DNA of 64,000 nucleotides from Bin55 sp965199895 (GTDB lineage: Bacteria > Pseudomonadota > Gammaproteobacteria > Pseudomonadales > Azotimanducaceae), in NCBI GenBank assembly GCA_965199895.1, contig CBDATJ010000011.1:18384-82383 (forward strand), given 5' to 3'. A program made the position numbers and the translations under genes. The notes under the pieces were generated by a model, which saw nothing but the letters and a program-made list of their open reading frames with translations, was not told where the DNA came from and did not search any database. Of this stretch, positions 43,580 to 52,800 are shown piece by piece; position 1 is the stretch's first letter; each line of letters opens with the position of its first letter.

Positions 43580-44446
43580 GTGAACACAAGCCATCCAGTA
43601 AGCGGTTCGGGTATGGGCCTACGAAGAAGTATGTTTCGTGACCTCAGAGCCAACAGTGAATTAGTTGACGAAACGGTGGATTTCTTTGAAGTAGCTCCGG
43701 AGAATTGGATTAACGTAGGTGGTCGATTTGGCAAGCAGTTTCGACGATATACCGAGCGTTATCCGGTAACCTGTCATGGTCTCTCTCTTTCGATTGGTAG
43801 TCCATCCCCCCTTGATATAGATTTTGTAAAACAAATTCGTGAATTTCTTGATAAGCACAACATCAAGTGTTATTCAGATCACCTAAGCGCTTGTAGTGAT
43901 CACGGTCACTTGTACGATCTGATGCCTATTCCGTTTACCGAGAGTGCTATCCGTTGGGTTGTGGAACGAATCCGAACCGTTCAAGACATTTTGGAACGAC
44001 GCATTGCTGTTGAGCATGTTTCGTATTACGCAGCTCCAGGGAAACGGTTAAGCGAAGTTGAGTTTGTAAATCGAGTAGTCGAAGAAGCAGACTGCAATCT
44101 ATTATTAGACGTGAACAATGCGTACGTGAACAGCATCAACCACAACTACGATCCTAGAGAGTTTCTGGATTCAGTGCCCATTGATCGAGTGACTTACATT
44201 CATATTGCGGGTCACCATGTAGAAGCTAAAGACTTACGGATCGATACCCACGCATCGAAAGTGGTGGAACCAGTTTGGGAGTTGCTGGAGTATGTGTATC
44301 AGCAGCACGGACCCATTCCCACCATGCTAGAGAGAGATTTCAACTTTCCTGGAGTTCCGACGTTACTTAAGGAAGTCAAGCGGATTAAGAGCCTTCAGGA
44401 AAAGTACTCGGACGTTGCTGCTATAGTGGTCGCTGCTGGTGGCTGA
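43580..44446 (+). CDS. MNIO-family (DUF692) RiPP-modifying enzyme
   Basis: A 288-residue TIM-barrel protein of the multinuclear iron oxidase family (MbnB/HvfB/BufB). Visible ligand segments are THGLSLSIG-like CHGLSLSIG, YSDHLSAC, AVEHVSYY, LLLDVNNAYVN, HIAGHH and MLERDFNFP. It should use iron ions and oxygen to modify precursor Cys residues. The start is GTG at 43580, giving NTSHPVSGSGMGLRR, which holds the family's GLGLR-like motif. The end overlaps the next gene by 8 bases. Confidence 0.93.
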   Translation: MNTSHPVSGSGMGLRRSMFRDLRANSELVDETVDFFEVAPENWINVGGRFGKQFRRYTERYPVTCHGLSLSIGSPSPLDIDFVKQIREFLDKHNIKCYSDHLSACSDHGHLYDLMPIPFTESAIRWVVERIRTVQDILERRIAVEHVSYYAAPGKRLSEVEFVNRVVEEADCNLLLDVNNAYVNSINHNYDPREFLDSVPIDRVTYIHIAGHHVEAKDLRIDTHASKVVEPVWELLEYVYQQHGPIPTMLERDFNFPGVPTLLKEVKRIKSLQEKYSDVAAIVVAAGG

Positions 44447-45212
44447 TCTAGTTTCCGACGAACAGTTTCCGCACCATAAGGTGCAACGAGAGTTTGCAGC
44501 ATATCTACGCAACCCGGACCAAGCTCCAGCTCCAAGCGATATAGAGCAACGTAGGATAGATATCTACGTCCGACTATTCTTCAACAACGTCGATTCGTTT
44601 TGTTCGAAGACTTTCAAGAAATTCCGAGAGATAGTTGACGATAACTATTGGAATGGATTGATTCGAGGATTTCTTGCTAACCATCAGTGTCACTCACCAT
44701 ATTTCACATCCATACCGTTTGAGTTTTTGCGATATCTTCAAGAAAACGAAATTCATACGCAAGAATATCCCTACATGCACGAGCTGTGTCATTACGAAGC
44801 TATTAAACTGGAACTGCGATTAGCTGGAGATTGTGAAATGACCACAACAAAGGCTGATCTAAAGGGTACAGACGTGATCAAGACCTCCCCGTTGGTTCGA
44901 TTACTCAGCTATGAATGGCCAGTTGACAAGATTTGCGCACCTGTAGAGTCAGTTTCCAAACCTGCGACCCCCACTTGGATTATTGCCTATCGAAATCGGC
45001 GAGATGCAGTTAATTTCTTGGTCTCGAACGCGCGCACGCTACGCATGTTGGAACTACTTTCAGAGTCACAAACCATTGAGACTTTGATCAATACAGTAGC
45101 TTCAGAGTTTAAGATCGAACCAACCACGTTAGAACCGAAGCTGATGCTGGCTCTCCGACGATTCTTGCGAATTGGTGTTGTGTTGCTCCAACCGGACGAG
45201 TCGAACAAATGA
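44439..45212 (+). CDS. DUF2063 partner of the MNIO enzyme (HvfC/BufC-like)
   Basis: A 257-residue protein of the DUF2063 family, seen with DUF692 enzymes and thought to bind or present the precursor. The N-terminal QREFAAYLRNP...RRIDIYVRLFFNNV and FLANHQCHSPYFTSIP segments are characteristic. The C-terminal half would hold the winged-helix-like domain. It starts with GTG inside the enzyme gene. No DoxX-like gene follows, though one is common in related operons. Confidence 0.9.
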   Translation: MADLVSDEQFPHHKVQREFAAYLRNPDQAPAPSDIEQRRIDIYVRLFFNNVDSFCSKTFKKFREIVDDNYWNGLIRGFLANHQCHSPYFTSIPFEFLRYLQENEIHTQEYPYMHELCHYEAIKLELRLAGDCEMTTTKADLKGTDVIKTSPLVRLLSYEWPVDKICAPVESVSKPATPTWIIAYRNRRDAVNFLVSNARTLRMLELLSESQTIETLINTVASEFKIEPTTLEPKLMLALRRFLRIGVVLLQPDESNK

Positions 45213-45221
45213 AAGATCTAC

Positions 45222-45689
45222 TCACAATTTTTGGGACCTAGGCCTTACCAGCTTGGCATCTAGTTTCGCTTGGATGAACTCAGAATGTCGTAAGTGGAGC
45301 AGTTCTGCTACTTTACGAATCACTTTTTCTTCAAAGAGGTAAGTCGAATCTTCTGCAATATAGTTGAGTTTCCATAAATGAGTAAGAAAAGTGACTTTCT
45401 CTGCGTGAGACAAATGTTCATTCAGAGATCGAGTTTGAGGGTGGAGTCCGACACCATTTTCTCGAATCCACTCGGCTCGTACTAATAGTGCATCAACCTG
45501 TTCCTCGGAGAAAGCATACAACTCAATCAGAGTCTTGCGGACCAAGACTACCTCTCGGTCAGTGAGTTGTTCGTCAGCCCAAGCGACTTCCATGAGGACG
45601 GTTGCCGCACTCTCGGCAGCATCTTGCATGGGATCTTCATGCTCAGGGGATTTTTTGGCTTCGATTACTTTCTTTATTTTGTCAAACAT
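45222..45689 (-). CDS. TerB-like protein
   Basis: A 155-residue helical protein with the TerB pattern AATVLMEVAWADEQLTDREVVLVRKTLIE and later WKLNYIAEDSTYLFEEKVIRKVAELLHL. TerB-like proteins are linked to tellurite or metal stress and to membrane complexes, but the precise job here is unknown. It is convergent with the RiPP operon, 9 bases from its end. No other ter gene is nearby. Confidence 0.83.
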   Translation of the reverse strand: MFDKIKKVIEAKKSPEHEDPMQDAAESAATVLMEVAWADEQLTDREVVLVRKTLIELYAFSEEQVDALLVRAEWIRENGVGLHPQTRSLNEHLSHAEKVTFLTHLWKLNYIAEDSTYLFEEKVIRKVAELLHLRHSEFIQAKLDAKLVRPRSQKL

Positions 45690-45809
45690 AAGTACATATT
45701 TTTCAATCTAAAACAATGAAATCATTGGAATTTGTTCAATTTCCCTTCATTATTTCTCCATTATTCACGATATTAGTTATAATTTTCCCAACCTTGGACG
45801 CTTAACACC

Positions 45810-46727
45810 ATGAAACTTCAGCAGACTCTAGCGGAGAACGTCGACGCGATCGGCATCGGTGTTCACACCGGACAACGTACGCGTGTTACCATACGCCCAG
45901 CACCTGCCAACTTCGGCATTCAATTTGTTCGGGATGATTTTCCAAATACCTATATTCCGGCGACTGCCGCTCATGTCTCTGATACCACCTTATCAACAAC
46001 TATCCGTTACAACGATGTCGAAATTTCCACTGTAGAACACTTAATGTCTGCTCTCTGGGGATTGGAAGTTGATAACGCTCTAGTGCATATTTGGGGGGAC
46101 GAAGTTCCCATTTTAGATGGTAGTGCAGAAAGATTCGTCAATCTAATCATGATGCACGGCTTACAAGACTGTGATGGTGTGCGAAGATTCCTCAAGATCA
46201 ATCGAGACGTGACCGTTACCCAAGCAGATGCAGTCGCGTCATTGCGTCCGTTTGATGGTTTCAAAGTCAACTACACTTTTGTTCGATATCACCCGGTCTT
46301 CAACCGATATCCCAAGAGTGTAGAAGTAGATTTTGCAGTTGACTCATACATTGATGACATTTGCAAGGCTCGTTCGTTTGGACTAGTTAAAGAACTAGAG
46401 CAAGCTCAATCAGTCAACCGATGTCTGGGATCCAGTCTCGAAAACGCCATTGGTATCGATGATCAGAGAATCATGAACCCTGAGGGATTGCGATACAAGG
46501 ACGAGTTCGTAAAGCACAAAGTACTAGATGTAATCGGCGACCTCTACTTGCTTGGTATGCCTCTACTGGCGGAGTTTGAAGGCTACATGTCGGGTCACGC
46601 ATTGAATAACAAGTTGGTCCGTGCTGTTCTCAGAACACCGGAAGCTTGGACTATCGTGGATTCAAATGGCAATGAGATAGCTGATAATGTTGGTAACGAC
46701 GACGCACAGTTATTTAGAAGCGAATAG
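45810..46727 (+). CDS. lpxC: UDP-3-O-acyl-N-acetylglucosamine deacetylase
   Basis: LpxC is the committed zinc-dependent step in lipid A synthesis and marks an LPS-making cell. The 305-residue protein has STVEHLMSALWG (zinc His near 79) and KHKVLDVIGDLYLLG (His and Asp ligands), plus the active-site region HALNNKLVR near the C-terminus. A TATAAT lies at 45778-45783, 27 bases before the ATG, but no clear -35. It is solitary here, not beside ftsZ as in E. coli. Confidence 0.96.
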   Translation: MKLQQTLAENVDAIGIGVHTGQRTRVTIRPAPANFGIQFVRDDFPNTYIPATAAHVSDTTLSTTIRYNDVEISTVEHLMSALWGLEVDNALVHIWGDEVPILDGSAERFVNLIMMHGLQDCDGVRRFLKINRDVTVTQADAVASLRPFDGFKVNYTFVRYHPVFNRYPKSVEVDFAVDSYIDDICKARSFGLVKELEQAQSVNRCLGSSLENAIGIDDQRIMNPEGLRYKDEFVKHKVLDVIGDLYLLGMPLLAEFEGYMSGHALNNKLVRAVLRTPEAWTIVDSNGNEIADNVGNDDAQLFRSE

Positions 46728-46750
46728 ACCCAAAACCGTTTAAACTCTCT

Positions 46751-46777
46751 GATGGGAATCAATTCCCATCTGTTTCC
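46751..46777 (+). terminator. Hairpin after lpxC
   Basis: An 8-bp perfect stem GATGGGAA/TTCCCATC with a TCAA loop, 24 bases after the lpxC stop, followed by TGTTTCC. The T-tract is weak, so this is a modest terminator candidate. Confidence 0.5.
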
Positions 46778-46840
46778 AGGTCTATGTGACTCTCATTCTT
46801 AGAATTGCTTGCATTGAGACTTGCATGGACTAGACTTTAG

Positions 46841-48340
46841 GTGAATAAAACTTCTCCAATCCGTACCAGGATTGCACCATCACCCACTGGTGATCCCCAT
46901 TTAGGTACGGCATACGTCGGTCTATTCAATCGAGCGTTCGCACACAAACACAACGGAAAGTTTGTGCTTCGTATTGAAGACACTGACCGTGAACGAAGCA
47001 CGCAAAGTTCAGATGTAGCCATTCGTGAATCTCTCAAGTGGCTTGGTTTACATTGGGACGAAGGACCAGATATTGGTGGTGAATTTGGGCCGTACCGATC
47101 CAGTGAACGACTGGAAATTTACCAGGAGTACGTCCAAAAACTGATTCAATCAGGTGGTGCTTTTCATTGTTTTTGCAGTCGAGAGCGTCTTGATGCAGTA
47201 AGAACTCAACAAAGGAAAGAAAGGAAAGTACCTAAGTACGACGGTCACTGTTTGTCTCTCGCTCCGGAAGAAGTTAAGAAGAAGATCGAGTCTGGACAAT
47301 CCTACGTAATTCGATTAAAAGTGCCCAACGAGGGGGAGTGCACAGTGATCGACAAGGTTCGTAGGGAAATCAAATTCCCTTGGAACCAAATTGATATGCA
47401 GATTTTGATGAAGTCGGACGGTTATCCTACCTATCACTTAGCTGCTACTGTCGACGATCACCTCATGAGGATCACTCATATATTTCGAGGGGAAGAATGG
47501 ATAAGTTCGTGCCCCAAACACAAGTTGATTTGTGATTATCTCGGTTGGGAACTACCAGAGCTATATCACTTACCTCTGTTGAGAAATCCCGATCAATCGA
47601 AGATGTCCAAGCGCAAACAGACTACTTCAATCAACTATTTTCGGATGAGGGGGTTCTTTCCTGGCGCTTTGCTTAACTATCTCGCTACGATGGGATGGTC
47701 GATGCCTGATGAACGCGAAGAGTTTTCGATGAACGAATTTCGTGAGGCGTTTGATCCTTCACGGTTATCTACCTCCGGTCCAGTGTTCGATGTGGAGAAA
47801 CTGTCGTGGTTGAATGGAAAATACATTCGAAATCTATCTTTGAGTGAATTTAAGGAAAAGCTGTTTGATTGGTCTTTCGGAGACAGTCGAGCTGAAATGC
47901 TTCTAAGCATGCTACACAACCGTACTGAAACTTTAGATGAGGTGTTTGGTCAAGCAGATTACTTGCTAGGTGATCGGCGTGAAGTTACCGCAGAAAGCTT
48001 TGAACACAAGAGTTTGACGCAAGAAGAGTGTAAGCGTGTGCTCCATTTTGTACGTCAGTTTTTGGATTCGCTTGATCGATGGGACCGAGACCTCATTTTT
48101 GAGGGGGCTAAAGAGTTGTCTAAAAAGTTAGATCTAAAGTTTCGTGATTTTCTGTTTCCTCTGTTTGTGTCGATCTCTGGGAAACCAGTTTCCCTTCCTT
48201 TGTTTGACTCTATGGTATTGTTGGGTAGCGATGTATCTAAAGCTCGAATACGGTCGAGTATTGAAGCTTTGGGTGGTATATCTAAGAAGCAACTGAAGCG
48301 ATTGGACAAGGAGTGGGCTGAGCTCACAATGATGGAGTAG
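46841..48340 (+). CDS. gltX: Glutamyl-tRNA synthetase
   Basis: A class I synthetase of 499 residues. The HIGH-type motif is PSPTGDPHLGTAY (residues 10-22) and the KMSKS-type motif SKMSKRKQ lies near residue 255. The catalytic core and the C-terminal anticodon-binding domain are both present. The start is GTG at 46841. Length is close to the usual 470-500. Whether it is discriminating or not cannot be read from sequence. Confidence 0.96.
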   Translation: MNKTSPIRTRIAPSPTGDPHLGTAYVGLFNRAFAHKHNGKFVLRIEDTDRERSTQSSDVAIRESLKWLGLHWDEGPDIGGEFGPYRSSERLEIYQEYVQKLIQSGGAFHCFCSRERLDAVRTQQRKERKVPKYDGHCLSLAPEEVKKKIESGQSYVIRLKVPNEGECTVIDKVRREIKFPWNQIDMQILMKSDGYPTYHLAATVDDHLMRITHIFRGEEWISSCPKHKLICDYLGWELPELYHLPLLRNPDQSKMSKRKQTTSINYFRMRGFFPGALLNYLATMGWSMPDEREEFSMNEFREAFDPSRLSTSGPVFDVEKLSWLNGKYIRNLSLSEFKEKLFDWSFGDSRAEMLLSMLHNRTETLDEVFGQADYLLGDRREVTAESFEHKSLTQEECKRVLHFVRQFLDSLDRWDRDLIFEGAKELSKKLDLKFRDFLFPLFVSISGKPVSLPLFDSMVLLGSDVSKARIRSSIEALGGISKKQLKRLDKEWAELTMME

Positions 48341-48951
48341 TTTATAGGGAATAACCGCAAATTCTTCTGTCCTAATGGAATCATTCCAAATATGAGAGTG
48401 ATTCAATTCTCGGGTGGAAGACTTCCGGAAAAGGATTGGTAAATCTCTAAGAACTAGGTGGGGCCGCAATAAAGACATCCAGGTCTCCTACTCAATAACC
48501 ACTAGGGGTACTTGAACTCATAACAAGGGATCCTCAATTGTGGATGACATTGTTTTAATCCGTTCTGCGGATGCGCATTACTCTAGTTGCAGCAAATCAA
48601 TTAGCACGTGAGTGGTTGGTATAGATATTCACCCAAAGCTGATGAACGGGTTGTTGCTTGGATACTAAGTACAAAACAAAAACACATATTAAACAAAAAA
48701 TCAATCAAATCACTAAGGATCTCATGTTACTTTAGTTCATTTGTAAATCGACCACATTCTGCCCTGAAGGGAGGAACCGACCCGTTTCATTCTGCAGTTA
48801 CTTTGCCCCATTGAAATCTCGTAAGGGTGATCGGGGCATGGAGTATTTGTGACGCAAGCGTTCATTAGTCTGTGGAGTTTGAGATTGATTTCCTTTCTTG
48901 AGCTGTAGTCTCTAAAATTCAATCAACGGCATCAGTTCCGATTGTGTTAGA
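48341..48951. other. Non-coding spacer between gltX and tRNA-Ala
   Basis: Nothing convincing is seen in these 611 bases. A 13-base palindrome-like stretch (TGGAAT-C-ATTCCA, near 48376) has a loop too short for a hairpin. No promoter for the tRNA stands out. Confidence 0.4.
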
Positions 48952-49027
48952 GGGGCCATAGCTCAGCTGGGAGAGCGCGACGATGGCATTGTCGAGGTCG
49001 GGGGTTCGATCCCCCCTGGCTCCACCA
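48952..49027 (+). tRNA. tRNA-Ala (GGC)
   Basis: A 76-base cloverleaf: acceptor GGGGCCA paired with TGGCTCC, D arm with AGCTGGGAGAGCG, anticodon stem CGACG/TGTCG around ATGGCAT (anticodon GGC), T arm GGGGGTTCGATCCCCCC and encoded ACCA (49024-49027). It reads GCC/GCU alanine codons. Confidence 0.97.
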
Positions 49028-49036
49028 CCTATTGGA

Positions 49037-50344
49037 TTAGATCATGGATGCCAGCATGGTGGCGATAGCCAAGAAAACGAAAAATCCCACCACATCTGTG
49101 ATCGTGGTAAGAATGATCGACGAAGAAGTAGCTGGATCCTGTCCAAATCTAGCCAACAGAATAGGAACCAATGCTCCAGAGATTCCAGCAACGGCAAGAG
49201 CAATCACCATCGATAAGGAAATAATGACGGTCAATCCGATGGATTGTTGCCATAGATACACTGCTGCACCACAAACAATTGCGATCAAAATACCGTTGAT
49301 TGTTCCGACAAACAGCTCCTTTCGAGAAAGTCGAAACCACTGACGGAAACTAATTTCGCGTAGAGCAAGCCCGCGAATGGTAACAGCCATTGCTTGCGAG
49401 CCTGCATTTCCACTTTGTCCTGCAACAACAGGCAATAAGACAGCTAGGGCAGTGAATTGGGCCACGATACTCTCGAACATTCCGATGACCGCAGCAGCTA
49501 AAAACGCAGTAGCTAAGTTGATATACAACCACGGTAACCGATGTTTGATTGCTAAGGTTCCTTTAGAGAGCGCTCGCTCATCAGCACTCACACCGACCAT
49601 TCTCTGTATATCGGCTTGTGTGTCTTCTTGAACCACGTTCACGAGGGTTTCTTGGTGGACAATACCTAATAGCTTGTTTTCGTCATCAATCACGGGCAAG
49701 ACATCAAACTCTATGGTTTCCATCATCTCAGAGACAGTGTGTCGGGAATCTACGACTCTACTGACACATGGAACACTTTGGAGTATGTCCTTGATCGGAG
49801 TGTCACCATTTGCGAGTGCCAACGAGTGTGTAGTCACTCGACCGACCAATCGATGGTTTCGATCTACTACTAGCTGAGTGAGATCCACGCTCTGGGCTTC
49901 GACACGAATCTGTTCGATAGCTTCGTCTACTGTCATGTCGATGTGGATGGTTCCCACATCGGAACTCATGATGGTTGCAACCGAATCAGGTGGGAATTGA
50001 AGTAGAACCTCCAAGTCGTGTCTCGCACCTGGATTTAGCTCGTTCAGCAGATTGGTTCGCTGATGAGGATTCATAGCGACCAATAGTTTGAGAACAATGC
50101 GGGTTGGAGCTTGTAGTAATACCTCTAGTTTGGTAGCAAGATCTAGTTGTGAAAACGTGTATACCGCACGCACTGGAGAAAAGAAATCAAATATCTCTAC
50201 TAGTGAATCAACTGGTAAATCTGTAATTTCACTCACCAGGTTTTCGTCGGATAACGCTTGTAGGACTTCAGCAGCTTCCGTCGGAAACAACTCGACGTAT
50301 TGTTGGCGAAGGAGGGTGTCAGCCCCTATATACATGGTGGTCAC
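49037..50344 (-). CDS. mgtE: Magnesium transporter MgtE
   Basis: A 435-residue magnesium channel. It has its own MgtE-N domain, two CBS domains and about five C-terminal membrane segments with the pore motifs GQSGNAGSQAMAV and DPATSSSIILTTITD. Full-length MgtE is usually about 450. It is the last gene of a minus-strand operon and overlaps the upstream MgtE-N/CBS gene by four bases. Confidence 0.95.
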   Translation of the reverse strand: MTTMYIGADTLLRQQYVELFPTEAAEVLQALSDENLVSEITDLPVDSLVEIFDFFSPVRAVYTFSQLDLATKLEVLLQAPTRIVLKLLVAMNPHQRTNLLNELNPGARHDLEVLLQFPPDSVATIMSSDVGTIHIDMTVDEAIEQIRVEAQSVDLTQLVVDRNHRLVGRVTTHSLALANGDTPIKDILQSVPCVSRVVDSRHTVSEMMETIEFDVLPVIDDENKLLGIVHQETLVNVVQEDTQADIQRMVGVSADERALSKGTLAIKHRLPWLYINLATAFLAAAVIGMFESIVAQFTALAVLLPVVAGQSGNAGSQAMAVTIRGLALREISFRQWFRLSRKELFVGTINGILIAIVCGAAVYLWQQSIGLTVIISLSMVIALAVAGISGALVPILLARFGQDPATSSSIILTTITDVVGFFVFLAIATMLASMI

Positions 50345-51186
50345 TTTTTGGGAGGTGCCACTCCAGGAAGTTCTCGAGCAACATTCAGCATGGTCCCCAT
50401 GACTTCGAGGATCAAATATTGAGGTGATTCTTCGTGAGCTTCTTCGGCAACGACATTCTTGTCTGCTAATCTAGACCAGTGTAGTATTCCAATTGCTTGT
50501 TGGTTTCTATCGACCACGGGAAGTCGATCCACCGTATGCCAATCTTCGAGTTCGACAACCGCATTGACGGAAGCATTCGCTGGCAGTAATTGGGTGTTGC
50601 GTACACAACTACCTACCAGTTCGTCCTTTCCTGCTCTAAGCAATTTGCGTTCATCTAACAGACCAACGACTTTATCCATTTCGTTGACCACTAAAGCGTT
50701 TTCACTGGACTCTAAATCCATCGCCCGCAATTCCTGTCTCACGTTTTCGCATCTTCTAGTGGAAATAAACCACACGAAGTCCTTATCTGCTATCTGTGCG
50801 ACAGAGTTTTTGCCGTAGTCTGCTTGTTGGTGCAGTATTCGAAGTTTGACTACATCTTTGGTCTGAGCAATCACATCACTTCGGAACTGTTGGGGGATAC
50901 GTCTCGCCAGACGGGTAACCGTGTCCCGAGACCCGATATTGAACCACTTGACTATATCTTCAACAGTACTGGATTCCATGAAATTAGCTGCGATGCTACG
51001 TGGGGTAAAAGCAAGAACTTCAATCAGGATTGGAGTCGGTAGTTCTCTGAGGATTGTCTGAGCTTCGTCCGAGGGACAACTCCCCAACACCTGCGAAAAC
51101 TCCTCGGGGTGTTCCTTTGCAAAATTAACGACTAATCCACGTTCGTGCAACAACATCTTTGGGTCACTAGCTACTGTCGTGTTCAT
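50341..51186 (-). CDS. Soluble MgtE-N plus CBS protein without membrane domain
   Basis: A 281-residue protein with an MgtE-N-like helical domain (about 20-120), then a CBS pair (about 130-255, FVWFISTRR and RLPVVDRNQQAIG). It has no membrane segment. It therefore looks like the cytosolic sensor half of MgtE as a separate protein, made next to a complete MgtE. It overlaps both neighbours by four bases. It may modulate MgtE gating or work with the channel upstream; the role is inferred. Confidence 0.85.
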   Translation of the reverse strand: MNTTVASDPKMLLHERGLVVNFAKEHPEEFSQVLGSCPSDEAQTILRELPTPILIEVLAFTPRSIAANFMESSTVEDIVKWFNIGSRDTVTRLARRIPQQFRSDVIAQTKDVVKLRILHQQADYGKNSVAQIADKDFVWFISTRRCENVRQELRAMDLESSENALVVNEMDKVVGLLDERKLLRAGKDELVGSCVRNTQLLPANASVNAVVELEDWHTVDRLPVVDRNQQAIGILHWSRLADKNVVAEEAHEESPQYLILEVMGTMLNVARELPGVAPPKK

Positions 51187-51935
51187 TCATCGCTTGATAG
51201 GATAGAGTAGGGTTCCTGAATAAATCGAGAAGCGGGGATAACTGTAGTTCCTTCAGGTGTGATTAATTTAACCCGAGTTCGCCGAATTTCAACGATGGTT
51301 CCCTCAGCTCCTTGAACTCTGAGACGATCACCGACGGTCAATTCAGCTAACTCTTGTCTGGCGACTAAATTTGCTATATGATGTCTTGAGCCGATACCAA
51401 TAGTGATTCCAACAGAACCAATCATGATTCCCAGGATCACAATCATTGCGATTCCCAAGAACCGAACATCTACCCCAACTTGACCTAATCCGACTATCAG
51501 CCCAATAAAGAAGATGGACCCGTAACCCAAGACTCCCAGAGTGCTTGCGAGTCGAGTTTCAGAGATAGTACGTTGAATAAAGTCACGGATCGCGACACCA
51601 ATCAGGTGAGCAATAAGAACGATGATTCCACAAAGTATGTAGTTGGGAATGTCATTTCTGATTTGATTGAGAATGCTATCTTCGTCAGCTTGAGGTTCTA
51701 ATACTCGAAACGCAATCGCGACTCCCACAAACACAAACGTCCACAGTGCGATGGGTCCAGCACGACGCAATGCCATTTCTAGACTCTTGATCGGGCTATC
51801 TTGAGCTTTTCTAATTCGCTCTGCAACTTGAATGCAAATGATGCGAATGATCAAGCCAACACAGAACCCTGCCACTACCCAACTGATTGCCCAAACTTCC
51901 GGCGGGATGTTTGGTAAGTTATCCAAAATTGACAT
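51183..51935 (-). CDS. Mechanosensitive ion channel, MscS family
   Basis: A 250-residue protein with four to five hydrophobic segments and the MscS core: GIGSRHHIANLVARQELAELTVGDRLRVQGAEGTIVEI. It lacks the large cytoplasmic extension of E. coli MscS and keeps only the beta domain, ending soon after the TTVIPASRFIQEP strand. It may relieve osmotic pressure. It is co-transcribed with the two MgtE-related genes by four-base overlap. Confidence 0.86.
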   Translation of the reverse strand: MSILDNLPNIPPEVWAISWVVAGFCVGLIIRIICIQVAERIRKAQDSPIKSLEMALRRAGPIALWTFVFVGVAIAFRVLEPQADEDSILNQIRNDIPNYILCGIIVLIAHLIGVAIRDFIQRTISETRLASTLGVLGYGSIFFIGLIVGLGQVGVDVRFLGIAMIVILGIMIGSVGITIGIGSRHHIANLVARQELAELTVGDRLRVQGAEGTIVEIRRTRVKLITPEGTTVIPASRFIQEPYSILSSDE

Positions 51936-51988
51936 GGTGGGTTAGATCGTCTTTAAGCTTGGGTTCTAAAGGAATAGACTTTTTAGTG

Positions 51989-52222
51989 CTAAAGAGAACT
52001 AATCTTCCTGTCGAGGGTTGATGATTGTTGGTCAGTAACGATTTTTTCGAGAACTTGCACACGCTGCTCAAGAGAGCTATTTTCTGCTGAAGATTCAAGG
52101 TCATTAAGTCGTTTTTTGATGTCTTTATAGCTGAGTTTGTACCTGCTACGAATCCATAGTGAAATGATTCCAGAGGCTAAAGACATCGCGACGATAATCA
52201 CGCCTGCTTCCCATAATCCCAT
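51989..52222 (-). CDS. Small Psp-like membrane protein
   Basis: A 77-residue protein with one N-terminal membrane helix (about 5-25) and a charged coiled coil ending in RVQVLEKIVTDQQSSTLDRKISSL. That tail resembles the C-terminus of the PspC in this window (RVSVIETYITSGRFDL), and the overall layout is like PspB. It heads the mechanosensitive channel and MgtE operon (53-base gap). Function unknown. Confidence 0.75.
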   Translation of the reverse strand: MGLWEAGVIIVAMSLASGIISLWIRSRYKLSYKDIKKRLNDLESSAENSSLEQRVQVLEKIVTDQQSSTLDRKISSL

Positions 52223-52800
52223 ACTTTCCCCGAAAATTTGACGAACGAGTGTGTTCGTTGGTGATTCAAAATTTGAGCAAAAATTATACGACGGTCATCT
52301 TAACAACAACCCAGCTGATTTTTTTTGCTTTGTAACCGAGAGCAGCCAATTTGTAACTCATTCCTTAGGTGGTTAGCAGGTTTATTGCTCTTCAGACTGA
52401 ACAAAGGTGGCCAATAGCTCGGATGAGTGTTCAACCGGGTCTCGAATCGGATGGCAATGGGACATGTCAGTGGAACAGTTTTCTATATCAAATTGGCGTA
52501 GGCGTTAAAAACTTTGAACTCCCACTTACCCAGTCCATAGTCAAGCCATCATTTATATGCAGATCATAAGACGAATAATGCCTCATGTATGACCGGTCAT
52601 CCCACTCACTTTCAATCTCTCTTCGAGTCGGTCTGAGTCACGAACACAACGATAGCAATAGATGCCCCAGTTCGACTATCAAACCGTGCCAATCAGCAGA
52701 AAATCCCGCTTAAACTTTCGTTTTTTTGTGCGTAAAATGCCCGATTTGGTGCCCGTGATGAGTTGGCGTGTTGGAATTTAGTTTAGTATAATACAATAAA
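52223..52800. other. Spacer before the oxidase gene
   Basis: No gene is supported in these 578 bases. They contain a run of eight T (near 52319) without a good stem and a sigma-70-like promoter at the right end (52763-52792, annotated separately). Confidence 0.4.
52763..52792 (+). promoter_or_regulatory. Sigma-70-like promoter of the oxidase/copA operon
   Basis: TTGGCG (52763-52768) and a perfect TATAAT (52787-52792) are 18 bases apart. Transcription would begin near 52799, which is where the oxidase reading frame becomes open. There is therefore little or no 5' leader. Confidence 0.6.

Noticed and set aside
52369..52569. 66-codon frame in the spacer before the oxidase gene
   Set aside because: No ribosome-binding site and no coding-like pattern.
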